A stretch of 64,000 nucleotides of DNA from Sipunculus nudus (taxonomy: Eukaryota > Annelida > Sipuncula > Golfingiida > Sipunculidae): positions 48,712,456-48,776,455 of the forward strand of contig CM049318.1 of assembly GCA_026874595.1 (NCBI GenBank), written 5' to 3'. Numbering within the stretch: position 1 is the stretch's first letter; every line of letters begins with the position of its first letter. The notes under the pieces were generated by a model. The model worked only from the letters and a program-made list of their open reading frames with translations. It did no database searches and was not told the origin of the DNA. The position numbers and the translations under genes were made by a program. Below are positions 53,301 to 64,000 of the stretch, piece by piece.

Positions 53301-55672
53301 TTAAAATATGGCTTATACAACTTATACAACTGTCATCTGCATTCGGATTTCAATAAGTCAACTATAAGAAAAAAGTTACTCCTCCAAAATCCAAATACTT
53401 TTGGCCATTTTCTCAAGAACAAGTAGGAATAAAGCTATCCAATATTGCACATATATGCTTGTAATCCAAAATGTATTTTTTTTCTTTATTGATATCTTAT
53501 TTATAAAGTATTTACAGGCAAATTTAAACAAAGTGTAATTTGTTAGTTTGACAAAATAATTAAAATAAAAATTAAAAAATGAAGGAAATATGATACATGT
53601 ACAATACCCCCCTCCCCGAGATGCTTGTGTGTATCATAAATTAAGGTTATTGTCACGTACATAATTAATGACAAATGAGAAATATATCGCGTTTTATGCA
53701 TTAATAAAATAATGCTTAAAATTTTTAAATCTTAAGACCGTCAACAAAAATTATATTTATATATTACATTTCTAACAGATGACATTCTGAACATTCAAAA
53801 TATGTTTATATCATCGTGTCTAAAAGTTATTTTACTATATATTCTAAAGCCATACTGAACCAAGGTAGTTTGATGATAAGAGACCTTAACTCTTCTCACC
53901 TGCACATGGCATCGTCAGCTGCCGTAGCACTTGATCTCTCTGTTGTAACAGGTAAGAGTATGCCCCACAGTTTTCAAGAGGAAGACGTCCTTCATCCGAC
54001 ATCTTCACACACCTCTCCATGCTGGCTCTATGACAGAAATGTAGTCTTTGGTAAAACCGGTGCTTTATTCTCATATGAAACAAAATGACGTGGTAGAGAT
54101 GAATTAAAACTTGTAGGTATCTGTTCTTTATATTTTTAAAGAATACTTGCATAGCCATGGACACGTATACAGGAGTACGCATGCATGTAATATCTGAGAA
54201 GGTTACTGAATAGCAATTAGATACCTATATATTATGTATTCCATGGAACTAGTATTTTCCACCACAACTGCAAAGTTAATTAAACTAATATTTCGGATAA
54301 CAGGACTTATTCGATGCCCCAATAGTTGATACCTTAGAAAATTGTGTAACCTGCAAATATATTTGGCAATTTCTTTATGCAGTACCTTAAAGTTTCGTTA
54401 CAGACCCCGAAAAACTGCGTGTTACGATACAAATACACCATCAGTTCCCCGCACTTCTGCGTTTCCTGAGCACACTTGGGGACTACAACAGGCTCTGAAA
54501 GCATGTATAAAAGCGATATACAAAATACTAAAATATTACTCAAAGATCTAAACTTGAATTGTTCTGTTCAGTTAAAAGTAATCATACAAAAGTTTGATTT
54601 TTATCAGGATTAATATATACATATTCAGTCTTTTAAGGTATTTATATGATATATGCAATCGCAAAATTTTAATTATGAACTTGTGCGCACCACTAGGCAT
54701 GCGTAGTCGCCTTTAAAATGGTTGTTCAAATCCATTAAGGCTTTACCTGTTGTAAACTCACTGTAAATCTTAGACACAGTAATGAATTTTGGCATTATTT
54801 ATTATTTATTGTGTATTATCTTATCGTCTTAATTCATCTGAGGACCATCTTTAAAGGTTTTAAGATAAATGGCATTAATTCGACCACGCAAGCTGCAGAT
54901 GGGCTGGTTAGAGTCTGCACAGTTATTGCAAGTAAAGAGTTAAGCAGGCAGATCAGCCGTTTTAATACCGGATGTAATAACGTGCACAAGAGTTAAACGA
55001 TGTGTCCACGAGTAAATAATCATGATAAGTCGTGTGCAAGAGATAAATATTTTTTTTTTATTTTTTGCCTGTGTCCCCAAGGGGGCTTCGTAGATTTTTC
55101 TACGCCCTTAACAAATATATAAATGTTTGTGAGAAAGTCTCATGTTCTATCAGGTTTAGGCTATGTAGGGTTTAGGTTCAATCTTCTGTATTTATTTCCC
55201 ATCTAATTCCAATAAATATCTTACACAAATTATATATCGACCAATTGTAGTGTATAATATACTTGCTCTTCATGCGAATACCCTGCGTCTGCTGTGCTCG
55301 CGTATTTTACATACCCATTTCTGGAGTTAGACATTTCCCGATAACTTCATAGTGAGGCGGCGTTCGTACGAGGGCGTATCTCAGGTCCGACTCGGTACAA
55401 GCACAGGATCTCCTCTCCACGGCAGTCATTATGTCTCGCTGGTAACACTGTTCCCTTCTTTCAAATGATGCTTCCACTTGAGCTCTGAAATTAATAAAAC
55501 ATGTGTGTAAAAAGTATTATATCGGTGTTTTTTTAGATGACCTGAAATGGGCTTTACAGTTTAAACCACAGACAGAGACGCGAAACCAATTAAAAGTAAG
55601 ACAGAGACAATCCCAAGGTCAACATCAAGGAATCTTTGCTTTTATGATTCAACTTTATGGACATCATAAAGG

Positions 55673-55731
<59 letters not shown>

Positions 55732-57910
55732 CATATATATATATATAATCCTGTAACTATATGATAATATTTAACCAAGTTTTTATCTTTGGATGAGCAA
55801 TTGTGTAAGTATTACGTCACCTGCACATTTCGAAATCTGTTTCATTTGGCCGGAAGTTGTCACATTTGATCTGAGATATTAAACAGCGCTCTACAAAAAA
55901 AAGAGAATTGATTCTGCTCAGCACAAGTTCAATGAGTTCATACCGTTAAATTCTCAGCATTATCTATTCTATAAGACAGAAGTCTGTTTTGGAAATTATC
56001 ATAAAACTAGAAATTTGCACTCGGACAGCGCCAAAGCAGCTCATTACCCTCATATGGCATTGTCAGAAATCCAGAATTATTCGTTTAAAAAAATTCTGGA
56101 TCAAGATGGTGATCTGGATCATCCCGAACATTTTAATTCATTGTTCTTTTTACCATCGCCGAGCTTCAGTAGATGACTTTTTGAGTGAAGGTACTACCAG
56201 ACAAACAAAGCGGGCAAAAAAAACCATAAAAATAAAGATTAAAATTAAAAATTAAACAAATTATGAAGTTAAAACTGGTGCTTTTGTAAATACCTATGTA
56301 CCTATATATATGACACATTGAACTTTGCTTGGCAATCCAGATATATTCACACCTTTCAGCTGATAGGTTTCTACTGCGCAAAGATTGAATGGCAGATTTA
56401 GAAACTTTTTACTGTACATTGGAAAACTGTATCTGATACTGTAGCTGAAAAATGCACAGGATACTATAAAGTTAATTAAATTAAATTTTCTGTATATTCA
56501 CATATACGTTTACTGTATTGAAACAAAATAAACTAATTGTTCCAGTCTTTTATATCAGTAGCATTATCTGCACTTGAAGACAAGTTTTGGTCCATCCCAT
56601 AAACGACAGACGGTGCTATTATATAACAGACTCTTGTACCTATTTTAATATTAATAGATAACAAATCAGGGACAAGTGAACATTTTGTTGAAATGGCCAT
56701 GGAAATACATCGTAGCATGCCTCAAGATAATTTATAAATTAATAAACTACAGATTAGACAAAGGTTTGTTTTAAACTCTAACTTTGATGCTCTAGGAAAA
56801 AAGAACATGCTGTAATTATAATGTCTGACTCTATGAGAGGGCCTCAGGCCCTGATTCACAGTAACAAACTACTCTGTGCCCTGATACACAGTCAAGGTCG
56901 CCGTCAGGTGGCGCTGCAATAGCCTCTCTTAAAGTAATTTGAATGTTCTCTGGTTTAATGGAGAAATAGGAAAATAACCCCCTTAGGACACACTTTGCAT
57001 ATCCGAGTTGCCACCGAGGAGTTCCGTGACAAACGTCCAGTGCGACCACAGTCAATTATAACATAGATTAATTCTCCTCAAGCTTGTCACTTTTTTATGT
57101 TACCGTTTTAATATTTTATACACTATTAATATAACACATAATTGAATATATGTTTCTGTTTTATGCATTTTATTTGATTGAGTACCTTCCTCGCAATACG
57201 GGCCTGTGAAGTTCCCCGGGCACAAACAGTGGGCTGACCAGCCATCGTGTGTGGGCATGCAAGTGCCACCGTTGTGACAGGTGATGTTTTTACACGGATC
57301 CTCTAAAAAAACAAATACATCTTAATCATGTGAGTCGGAATGTAATATCTCAGATATAGGAATTGTTTTCTTTGGTCCATATTTTGCAATGAAGTTGTTA
57401 TACCAGTATTTGAACAGGTACATCACAGCTTCTATGATGTGAAAGGAATTACTATCGCTTTAGGGAACATTTATAGATGTAAACTAAAGTCGTGGAAAGG
57501 AGTTTACAAGTACAGACAAATACATCCATTTAGCATTTATATTAAAAATAAGAAGAACAACACCTGTAACAACTTGTACCATCTAACACTTCAATCTGAG
57601 TTAATATTTGCCCAATTAATCAACAAATGAAAATATTTGTTTGCCCTCAACATTTATAATACATATTTATGTGTCACCAATACCATGTATTAAAAAAGTT
57701 TGAATAATTAAACTTACCACGTTCGCAAAATATTCCATAATAGCCATTCCTACAGTGGCACCTAAATTGTATGTCATCTCCTACACATGTGCCACCATTA
57801 TAACAGATGACGTTGTCACACGCCAAACCTGGACGTGTCGTGGTAGATGTCGTGGGCATTGGCAACGCAGGCGTTACCATGATAACGCACAGCAATAGCA
57901 CGGTAACCAT
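50257..57910 (-). CDS. Paralogous secreted protein: 2 EGF plus 20-Cys domain (whole gene, nine coding exons)
   Basis: Minus-strand coding exons: 57910-57718, 57302-57186, 55890-55821, 55484-55315, 54494-54386, 54027-53900, 52711-52648, 51902-51739, 50336-50257. Phases all join, giving about 364 residues. The protein has a signal peptide (LLLCVIMVTPA), a short Thr-rich linker (PTTSTTTRP), two EGF-like repeats (to residue 103) and a 261-residue domain homologous to the C-terminal half of the plus-strand gene. Exon by exon the lengths are 70/70, 170/170, 109/112, 128/131, 64/67, 164/164 and 80/98, and all 20 cysteines are kept. Predicted secreted. Sequons NET, NIT, NFT and NNT are present. The domain is not one I can name; function unknown. 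A TATA box and non-coding first exon lie about 3.4 kb upstream. Confidence 0.85.
51739..51902 (-). CDS. Second EGF gene, exon 8: 20-Cys domain
   Basis: Acceptor TTTCTTAG|A, donor GAGT|GTAAGT, 164 bases. TLTCTAEGL, EKCQPVS, a helix, then PACAKVAE. Confidence 0.85.
52648..52711 (-). CDS. Second EGF gene, exon 7: 20-Cys domain
   Basis: Acceptor CCTTGTAG|GT, donor GCAG|GTATGT, 64 bases. GCNYHAVMMKCVDQDLLLNP then CR. Confidence 0.82.
53900..54027 (-). CDS. Second EGF gene, exon 6: 20-Cys domain
   Basis: Acceptor TGTCATAG|A, donor GCAG|GTGAGA, 128 bases. ERCVKM, LPLENCGAYSY, LTMPCA. Confidence 0.85.
54386..54494 (-). CDS. Second EGF gene, exon 5: 20-Cys domain
   Basis: Acceptor GCTTTCAG|AG, donor TAAG|GTACTG, 109 bases. 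VPKCAQETQKCGELMVYLYR and VCNETLR. Confidence 0.85.
55315..55484 (-). CDS. Second EGF gene, exon 4: 20-Cys domain
   Basis: Acceptor TTAATTTCAG|A, donor ATGG|GTATGT, 170 bases. REQCYQRDI, RRSCACTESD, HYEVIGKCL. No long ORF of its own; identified by homology to exon 12 of the plus-strand gene. Confidence 0.86.
55675..55747. repeat. (TA)n microsatellite
   Basis: About 70 bases of TA with one CATACA interruption, in an intron of the second EGF gene, about 75 bases from an exon. Confidence 0.9.
55821..55890 (-). CDS. Second EGF gene, exon 3: start of 20-Cys domain
   Basis: Acceptor TTTTTGTAG|AG, donor GCAG|GTGACG, 70 bases. RCLISQIKCDNFRPNETDFE then MC. Confidence 0.84.
57186..57302 (-). CDS. Second EGF gene, exon 2: EGF 2
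   Basis: Acceptor TTTTTTTAG|AG, donor GAAG|GTACTC, 39 codons, phase 1-1. PCKNITCHNGGTC and HCLCPGNFTGPYC. O-fucose consensus present. Confidence 0.87.
57718..57910 (-). CDS. Second EGF gene, exon 1: signal peptide and EGF 1
   Basis: ATG at 57910 in a strong context (TGCGCCATGG); the exon begins at an acceptor TTTTACAG at 57934, so the 5' UTR is spliced. Leader MVTVLLLCVIMVTPALP, Thr-rich linker, then CDNVICYNGGTC and FRCHCRNGYYGIFC. Donor CGTG|GTAAGT, phase 1 as in the paralogue. Confidence 0.87.
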
Positions 57911-58232
57911 GGCGCAGCTGACCGAGGTATGCTTCTGTAAAAAAAATCATAACAAAGGTATATAATAATATTAGCATATTGGTGCCAAAATATTATGCAA
58001 ATATGCAAGTCTGTCAATTTAGAACTATTTTAATCCCGGCGAGATACCTGCCTCTATACTCCATTGATTTCTTATTAATTTCTCTTTATAGAAATTTAGT
58101 ATAATCTTCGTCCTCATGCCCACAGGACTAGGCCAAGGGATGCTAAAACATAGTGACTTTTTAGAAGGTAATAATACACAGATCAGTTGCAAAGAAAAAT
58201 GTAATGTTCAGTTTTAATTTGAGTCAAATATT

Positions 58233-59550
58233 AGAACGCTGTACGTAATAGTAGATTCAGAAGGAGAACGCTGTACGAAAAAGTGATTCACGAGAAGACC
58301 GCTGTACTTTATAGTAGATTCACAAGAAGAACACTATGTAAAAGTAGATTGACGAGGAGAACGCTGTACCTAATAGTAGATTCACAAGGAGGACGCTGTA
58401 TGTAATAATATATTTACAAGGAGAACGCTGTACGTAAAAGTAGATTCACGAGATGAACGCTGTACGTAATAGCAGATTCACAAGGAGAACGCTGTACATA
58501 ATACATTTACAAGGAGAACGCTGTTCGTAAAAGTAGATTCACAAGGAGAACGCTGTACGTAATAATACATTTACAAGAAGAACGTTGTACGTAAAAGTAG
58601 ATTCACAAGGAGAACGCTGTACGTAATAATACATTTACAAGGAGAACGCTGTACGTAAAAGTAGATTCACAAGGAGAACGCTGTACGTAATAATACATTT
58701 ACAAGGAGAACGCTGTACGTAAAAGAAGATTCACGAGATGAACACTATGTTAAAGTAGATTGACGAGGAGAACGCTGTACGTAATAGTAGATTCACGAGA
58801 TGAACGCTGTACGTATAGTAGATTCACGAGGAGAATGCTAAACGTAATAGCAGATTAACGATAAAAGCGCTGTACGTATGGAAGATTCACAAGGAGAACG
58901 CTGTACGATATAGTAGATTCACAAGGAGAACATTGTACGTGATAATACAATTACAAGGAGAACGCTGTACGTAAAAGTATATTCACGAGGTGAACGCTGC
59001 ACGAAATAGTAGATTCACAAGGTGAACGCTGTACGTGAAAGTAGATTCACAAGGTGAACGCTGCACGTAATAGTAGATTCACGAGGTGAACGCTGTACAT
59101 AATAGTAGATTCACGAGGAGAACGCTGTTCGTAATTGTAGATTCAAAAGTAAAACGCTGCAAGTAATAGTACATTCACGAGGAAAACACTGCACGTAAAA
59201 GTAGATTCACGAGGAGAACGCTGTGCGTAAAAAGCAGATTCACGAGGTGAACGCTGTACGTAATAGTAGATTCACGAGGTGAACGCTGCATGTACGTAAA
59301 AGTAGATTCACGAGGTGAACGCTGTACGTATAAGTAGGTTCACAAGAAGAACGCTAAACCTTACAGTAGATTCTCCAGGAGAATGCTAAACGTAATAGCA
59401 GATTCACGAGGTGATCCCTGTACGTAATAGTAGATTCACGAGATGATCCCTGTACGTAATAGTAGATTCAAAAGGAGAACGTTGTACGTAATAGTAGATT
59501 CAAAAGGAGAACGCTGTACGTAATAGCAGATTCACAAGGAGAACGCTGTA
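58233..59550 (+). repeat. 32-33-bp minisatellite
   Basis: About 40 copies of AGGAGAACGCTGTACGTAAT plus AGTAGATTCACA, with a recurrent variant AATACATTTACA. In the 5' UTR intron of the second EGF gene. Confidence 0.92.
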
Positions 59551-59559
59551 GTGTGATGT

Positions 59560-60915
59560 ATTAAATTATAATGTCTGAACCATCGAGTGGGCAGCATACT
59601 CGACTGGACCTTGCTGGGTCACGAAATGAATTAGAATATTGTCCGTACGCGCACACACAGCCACACACACGCCCCAAACACAGGCGCTTGAATCCCAATT
59701 CGCATGATATATAGGGTTTGTCAAGGTATACATAATGACGATAAAGTATTCTGACGCGATTTCAGAAATATTGGCGTCAATACGTCCGTGCTACTAGGGG
59801 ATTTCTGAGTTTGAGCGATTATAAGCTAGGTGATTTGCTGTTTATGTCCGTACAATCCAGTTTACTTGTGTTTTCTGTACTAAAATATACATTTTATTAT
59901 TCCTACTGCTATTTCACGATAAGGACCCAGAACATCTGGACCATTTTCTCGATGGTAGCGGCACTTAACCTATTCACTGTCTATAGTGGTATTCACCCAT
60001 TCATAGCAACAAATAGTGCCTCTTTCTGAACGGTCATTGATTGATAACCAAGCGTACCAAGCGAAGATGCAGCCTTCCCATTTCTAAAAAGGGGAAATAT
60101 TCACGTCCATGTGTATGAAATCGCGTCAAAATACTTTATTTTCATAATATACCTTAACAAACTATATATAGCATGTATATAGGGGTACAAGCGCCTGTGC
60201 ACAAAATCCATAACTGTCTTTAGTATTCTGTATTGGCGGACGTGCAAACTCAATGCACCCCGTAGGCCTACGTATTACAAATGGGAATGAAAGACTGACC
60301 TTAAACATGAGTTACATGTCTAATTTCAGAAATAAAGAACGGTTATTTTCAACATTAAGTGCAGTCCTGTTGCTGCGTTTGTCCTCAACTGATATCCCAT
60401 TACGCATGTGCTTAGGAGACTACATCATGCATGGAACTATATACGGTGATGTGACCTGGTACGTTTTGACATTAAATATGTAGATTATGTAGATTATGTA
60501 GATGTTTGTGTTCTATGGATTCGGAAGGGGGGCGGGGGGATCCAGCGAGCGATTTATGTTTAAATTTTCCAGTCGGGGTAAAAAATACTTGATTTTTTCT
60601 AGCTGGTGGAAAGCTTACAATATGGGTGAAAACTATAGGAATGGTACAGACGAGCCACACAAAATTAATCCATCGATATAATATTTTTATAAATTAAATG
60701 TTTGTAAATCCAATTCTCATAGTGATTTCTTGAAAGGGGTTTCGGTAGAGGCACTAATGAGCAACAAAAAAACCGATGCCTTAGTTCTCGTTCAAGCTAC
60801 ATTATATATGTGTGTGTGTATTTATATACATTAAATTAATTACATACCAAATATGATTTATTCATAGAAAATATAATATGATAAATCGATATACACTGAT
60901 CGATGCACCATTACT
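59560..60915. other. No gene recognised
   Basis: Intronic DNA of the second EGF gene with short unsupported frames. Confidence 0.35.
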
Positions 60916-60920
60916 CTACA

Positions 60921-61150
60921 GGGGCCTGGACAGCTGAGTGGTAAAACGCTTGGCTCTCTCCGCTGGCGACCCGGGTTCGATCCCCGGCGTGGCTATGAGA
61001 GTGGGTTGTAGTTGCCCGTCCAAGGCCGGTGGTTTTCTCCGGGTACTCCGGTTTCCTCCACCCCTGCAGACTACCCTACTCCATCACCGGAGCCATGGAG
61101 AGTGCCTCGATTAGTTATAATAACTATTTGTTCAATCCATGTAAAATAAA
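60921..61150 (+). repeat. tRNA-derived SINE with conserved core
   Basis: Box A-like TGGACAGCTGAGTGGTAAAA (60927 on), box B GGGTTCGATCC (60973-60983), then the core CCGTCCAAGGCCGGTGGTTT, TCTCCGGGTACTCCGGTTTC. The core resembles deeply conserved metazoan SINE domains such as Nin-DC; the name is from memory. AT-rich tail. Confidence 0.82.
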
Positions 61151-61229
61151 TAAGTTTATAATAATATTATAATTTATAATATATGCTTGTATAACAACTG
61201 TTACCTCATTATAAAATCGACACACCTAC

Positions 61230-61310
61230 CTGTAGGTTATCGTAGGCAATCTTCACTTTGGTTAATGTTGAGCTCTTGCGGGTAACTGTTGTCTGTGTAC
61301 AGGATCAGTT
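61230..61310 (-). other. Predicted non-coding first exon of the second EGF gene
   Basis: Minus strand, donor CTACAG|GTAGGT at 61230, about 25-30 bases downstream of a TATA box. The transcription start near 61310 is inferred from TATA spacing. Would splice to 57934. Confidence 0.55.
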
Positions 61311-61333
61311 CTGGTCCACTAGTAAACCCCTCT

Positions 61334-61341
61334 TATTTATA
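61334..61341 (-). promoter_or_regulatory. TATA box of the second EGF gene
   Basis: CTTTTATAAATAAG on the minus strand, core TATAAATA, correctly placed before a sequence ending in a consensus donor. Confidence 0.55.
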
Positions 61342-61899
61342 AAAGGACAGCGCCTGAGATGACGGAAAATTTCCTATAAATAAACAGGATGCAAGAATAA
61401 TGATGTCATCTCATATCAAGTTTAAAAACATTAAACCTAGCACAATCTGTAAATACCACACCGGTACAAGAGTGTACGCGTGGATTCACTGATAAGGTCA
61501 TTATTTATCAGACTAAACAGGCATCAAGGTGTAAGTATACGGACACTATAAATCTATTTCACGGCGCTATTTCCGGTTCAGACGAGACGTCACTGAGCAC
61601 ATTTTGATAAACAACACTGATAGCACCCGGTGACCCAATGCGTATACCTCACACAACCACGCTTGGAAACTTCCATGACAGAAACGTTTAAATCTAAATA
61701 GTGATTTCATGTGCATTTTTTGTTTAAAAATCACAAATGAACCATGGGTAATGACACTCAGCTGACAGGCATTGGCGTGATATACTACAGGTGAGGAATA
61801 AATAAGCATTGTTTTTAAAATTAAACTAGACAAGACTGAATCTGTATTCTAAGAAATGCAAACCTTCGCCAAGTTAGGGGTCCATATTGTTGGATGTTC

Positions 61900-62130
61900 C
61901 CAAAAGAGTGTTTGCATTCACTTATTCGACCAATATTCCCAGGTTTATTCGTGCATAAGCGACCGTACATTCGTGAATATTCCAGGATGACGATCATGTT
62001 CCGGATCTAAGATTCTTTTTTGGCCTATTCCCGAAATGGCCTGAAAATTTCTTGAGATTCCTCTCAGGACTGCATAAGTTATATTTTGAACAACACATAT
62101 ACACACAAGCACACACATCCAAACACATTT
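61900..62130 (+). repeat. Dispersed repeat family F, diverged copy
   Basis: TTTGCATTCACTTATTCGAC, GGTTTATTCGTGCATAAGCG, GGCCTGAAAATTTCTTGAGA and a CACACAAGCACACACA tract align in order with 24620-24860. Confidence 0.55.
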
Positions 62131-62737
62131 TTTTTTACTTTTTTTTGTTCTTTGATCATTTGATGTTAGGGCTACCTCCCGTGTAGGCACAATCAATTTG
62201 CTTTCCTTCTCCGGAGGGACCTCTATTTTCAAGGGACAAGAACTTAAGATGCTACAAATTTCTCCTGTAGTCATTATTTTAACTACTGCACTGTTGTTTT
62301 GTATGACAGTAACCTGATACTGAACGAATTTTAGTGAAATATCAAAACTGTCAGTCATATGTTATATTTGAAAGTATCTTTGTTCCAATCTTGTTCAAAC
62401 TGATCACTGTGAAATAAGTCCAGCAGATATAATCGGTTTCATTTTTAAGATCCTAAGCATAATTCATGAGTGCAGAGGTTAAAAATCCATATGAATTACT
62501 ACTGCCAGTCTCAACATCGGTCATAAAATATTAGGTCGTGTGCACGACATACCACGTTGCTGGTTTACTTGCTGTTAAAGCAGCCAGTCGACACTACCTC
62601 TATATCTATTGTAAAATTAATTGCGTGGAGTTTAATCGAAGTAGACGATACAAATAAATCATCTGTGCACATGTGCATGAGTTACTTTTTCCTGATGGCT
62701 CTAACGGGTCAAAGAAGTCTTTCCCTTCGTAGAAAAA

Positions 62738-64000
62738 CCAGGCTTCAGGCTAATTATATGTGAACGCTGGGCCGTTTTAGGTGCACTTTCACCAGGCTTA
62801 AGACTAATTATGTGAACGCTGGTACGTTTTAGGTGCACCTTCACCAGGCTTAAGACTAATTATGTGAACGCTGAGACATTTTAGGTGCACCTTCACCAGG
62901 CTTAAGACTAATTATGTGAACGCTGAGACGTTTTAGACGCACCTTCACCGGGCTTAAGACAAATTATGTGAACGCTGAGACATTTTAGGTGCACCTTCAC
63001 CAGGCTTAAGACTAATTATGTGAACGCTGAGACGTTTTAGATTCACCTTCACCAGGCTTAAGACTAATTATGTGAACGCTGAGACATTTTAGATTCACCT
63101 TCACCAGGGTTAAGACTATTTATGTGAACGCTGAGACATTTTAGGTGCACCTTCACTAGGCTTAAGACTAATTATGTGAACGCTGAGACGTTTTAGATTC
63201 ACCTTCACCAGGTTTAAGATTAATTATGTGAACGCTGAGACATTTTAGATTCACCTTCACCAGGCTTAAGACTAATTATGTGAACGCTGAGACATTTTAG
63301 ATTCACCTTCACCAGGTTTAAGACTAATTATGTGAACGCTGAGACGTTTTAGATTCACCTTCACCAGGTTTAAGATTAATTATGTGAACGCTGAGACATT
63401 TTAGATTCACCTTCACCAGGCTTAAGACTAATTATGTGAACGCTGAGACATTTTAGATTCACCTTCATCAGGTTTAAGACTAATAATGTGAACGTTGAGA
63501 CGTTTTAGGTGCACCTTCACCAGGCTTAAGACTAATTATGTGAACGCTGAGACATTTTAGATTCACCTTCATCAGGTTTAAGACTAATAATGTGAACGTT
63601 GAGACGTTTTAGGTGCACCTTCACCAGGCTTAAGACTAATTATGTGAACGCTGAGACGTTTGAGACGCACCTTCACCAGGCTTAAGACTAATTATGTGAA
63701 CGCTGAGACATTTTAGGTGCACCTTCAACAGGCTTAAGACTAATTATGTGAACGCTGAGACGTTTTAGATTCACCTTCACCAGGCTTAAGACTAATTATG
63801 TGAACGCTGAGACATTTTAGATTCACCTTCACCAGGGTTAAGACTAATTATGTGAACGCTGAGACATTTTAGGTGCACCTTCACTAGGCTTAAGACTAAT
63901 TATGTGAACGCTGAGACGTTTTAGACGCACCTTCACCAGGCTTAAGACTAATTATGTGAACGCTGAGACATTTTAGGTGCACCTTCGCCAGGCTTAAGAC
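62738..64000 (+). repeat. 52-bp satellite array, continues past the window
   Basis: About 24 copies of a unit containing GGCTTAAGACTAATTATGTG, AACGCTGAGACATTTTAGAT and TCACCTTCACCA. Two linked variant classes exist: ATTTTAGATTCACC and GTTTTAGGTGCACC / GACGCACC. The array is cut by the window edge. Confidence 0.95.

Noticed and set aside
56831-57055. 74-codon minus-strand frame inside an intron of the second EGF gene
   Set aside because: Neither EGF nor matching any part of the paralogue; no good acceptor and donor pair in phase.
60921-60995. Functional tRNA gene
   Set aside because: Box A and B are present, but the sequence continues into a SINE core and tail, and no sound cloverleaf could be made.

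Overview
The window is eukaryotic, intron-rich, AT-rich genomic DNA. Coding sequence sits in short exons with GT-AG borders, separated by long introns and many dispersed and tandem repeats. The repeat style (elements opening with a small hairpin and a GTCCGTCC-type tract, tRNA-derived SINEs, long minisatellites) and the secreted EGF-repeat genes suggest a lophotrochozoan, most likely a bivalve mollusc. That assignment is inference.

Region 1 (1-8.9 kb) carries two minus-strand genes in tandem. The upstream one (about 7960-5640) is a transposase-like protein whose frame is broken once, at a seven-base homopolymer. The downstream one (5383-730) is an intact seven-exon gene of the SAMD3-like family. 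I joined its exons by splice sites and phases, including a 74-bp exon too short to stand out as an ORF. A cluster of about ten TACTC-N5-GAGTA dyads lies past its 3' end.

Region 2 (12.9-42.4 kb) is one plus-strand gene of 17 exons encoding a secreted protein of about 709 residues: signal peptide, ten EGF-like repeats (one per phase 1-1 exon, the first fused to the signal peptide), and a C-terminal domain of about 270 residues with 20 cysteines that I do not recognise. Its introns are filled with mobile-element copies. Intron 9 opens with about 36 tandem copies of a 51-bp unit made from the end of exon 9 plus its splice donor.

Region 3 (50.0-61.4 kb) is a second gene on the minus strand, tail-to-tail with the first: a TATA box and 5' UTR exon, then nine coding exons giving about 364 residues. 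It has only two EGF repeats, but its C-terminal half matches that of the first gene exon by exon, with the same phases, nearly the same exon lengths and all 20 cysteines. The two are clear paralogues and define an uncharacterised secreted family, which is the main discovery candidate here.

The rest is repeats. At least four dispersed families share one architecture (asymmetric inverted ends, 3' hairpin in two of them, T-rich insertion sites) resembling non-autonomous Helentron-type elements. There are also three SINEs, a CGACAC/GTGTCG-rich island (47.0-47.5 kb), seven tandem arrays including a 52-bp satellite running off the right edge, and many poly-G/C and (TA)n tracts. No rRNA, CRISPR or functional tRNA gene was seen.
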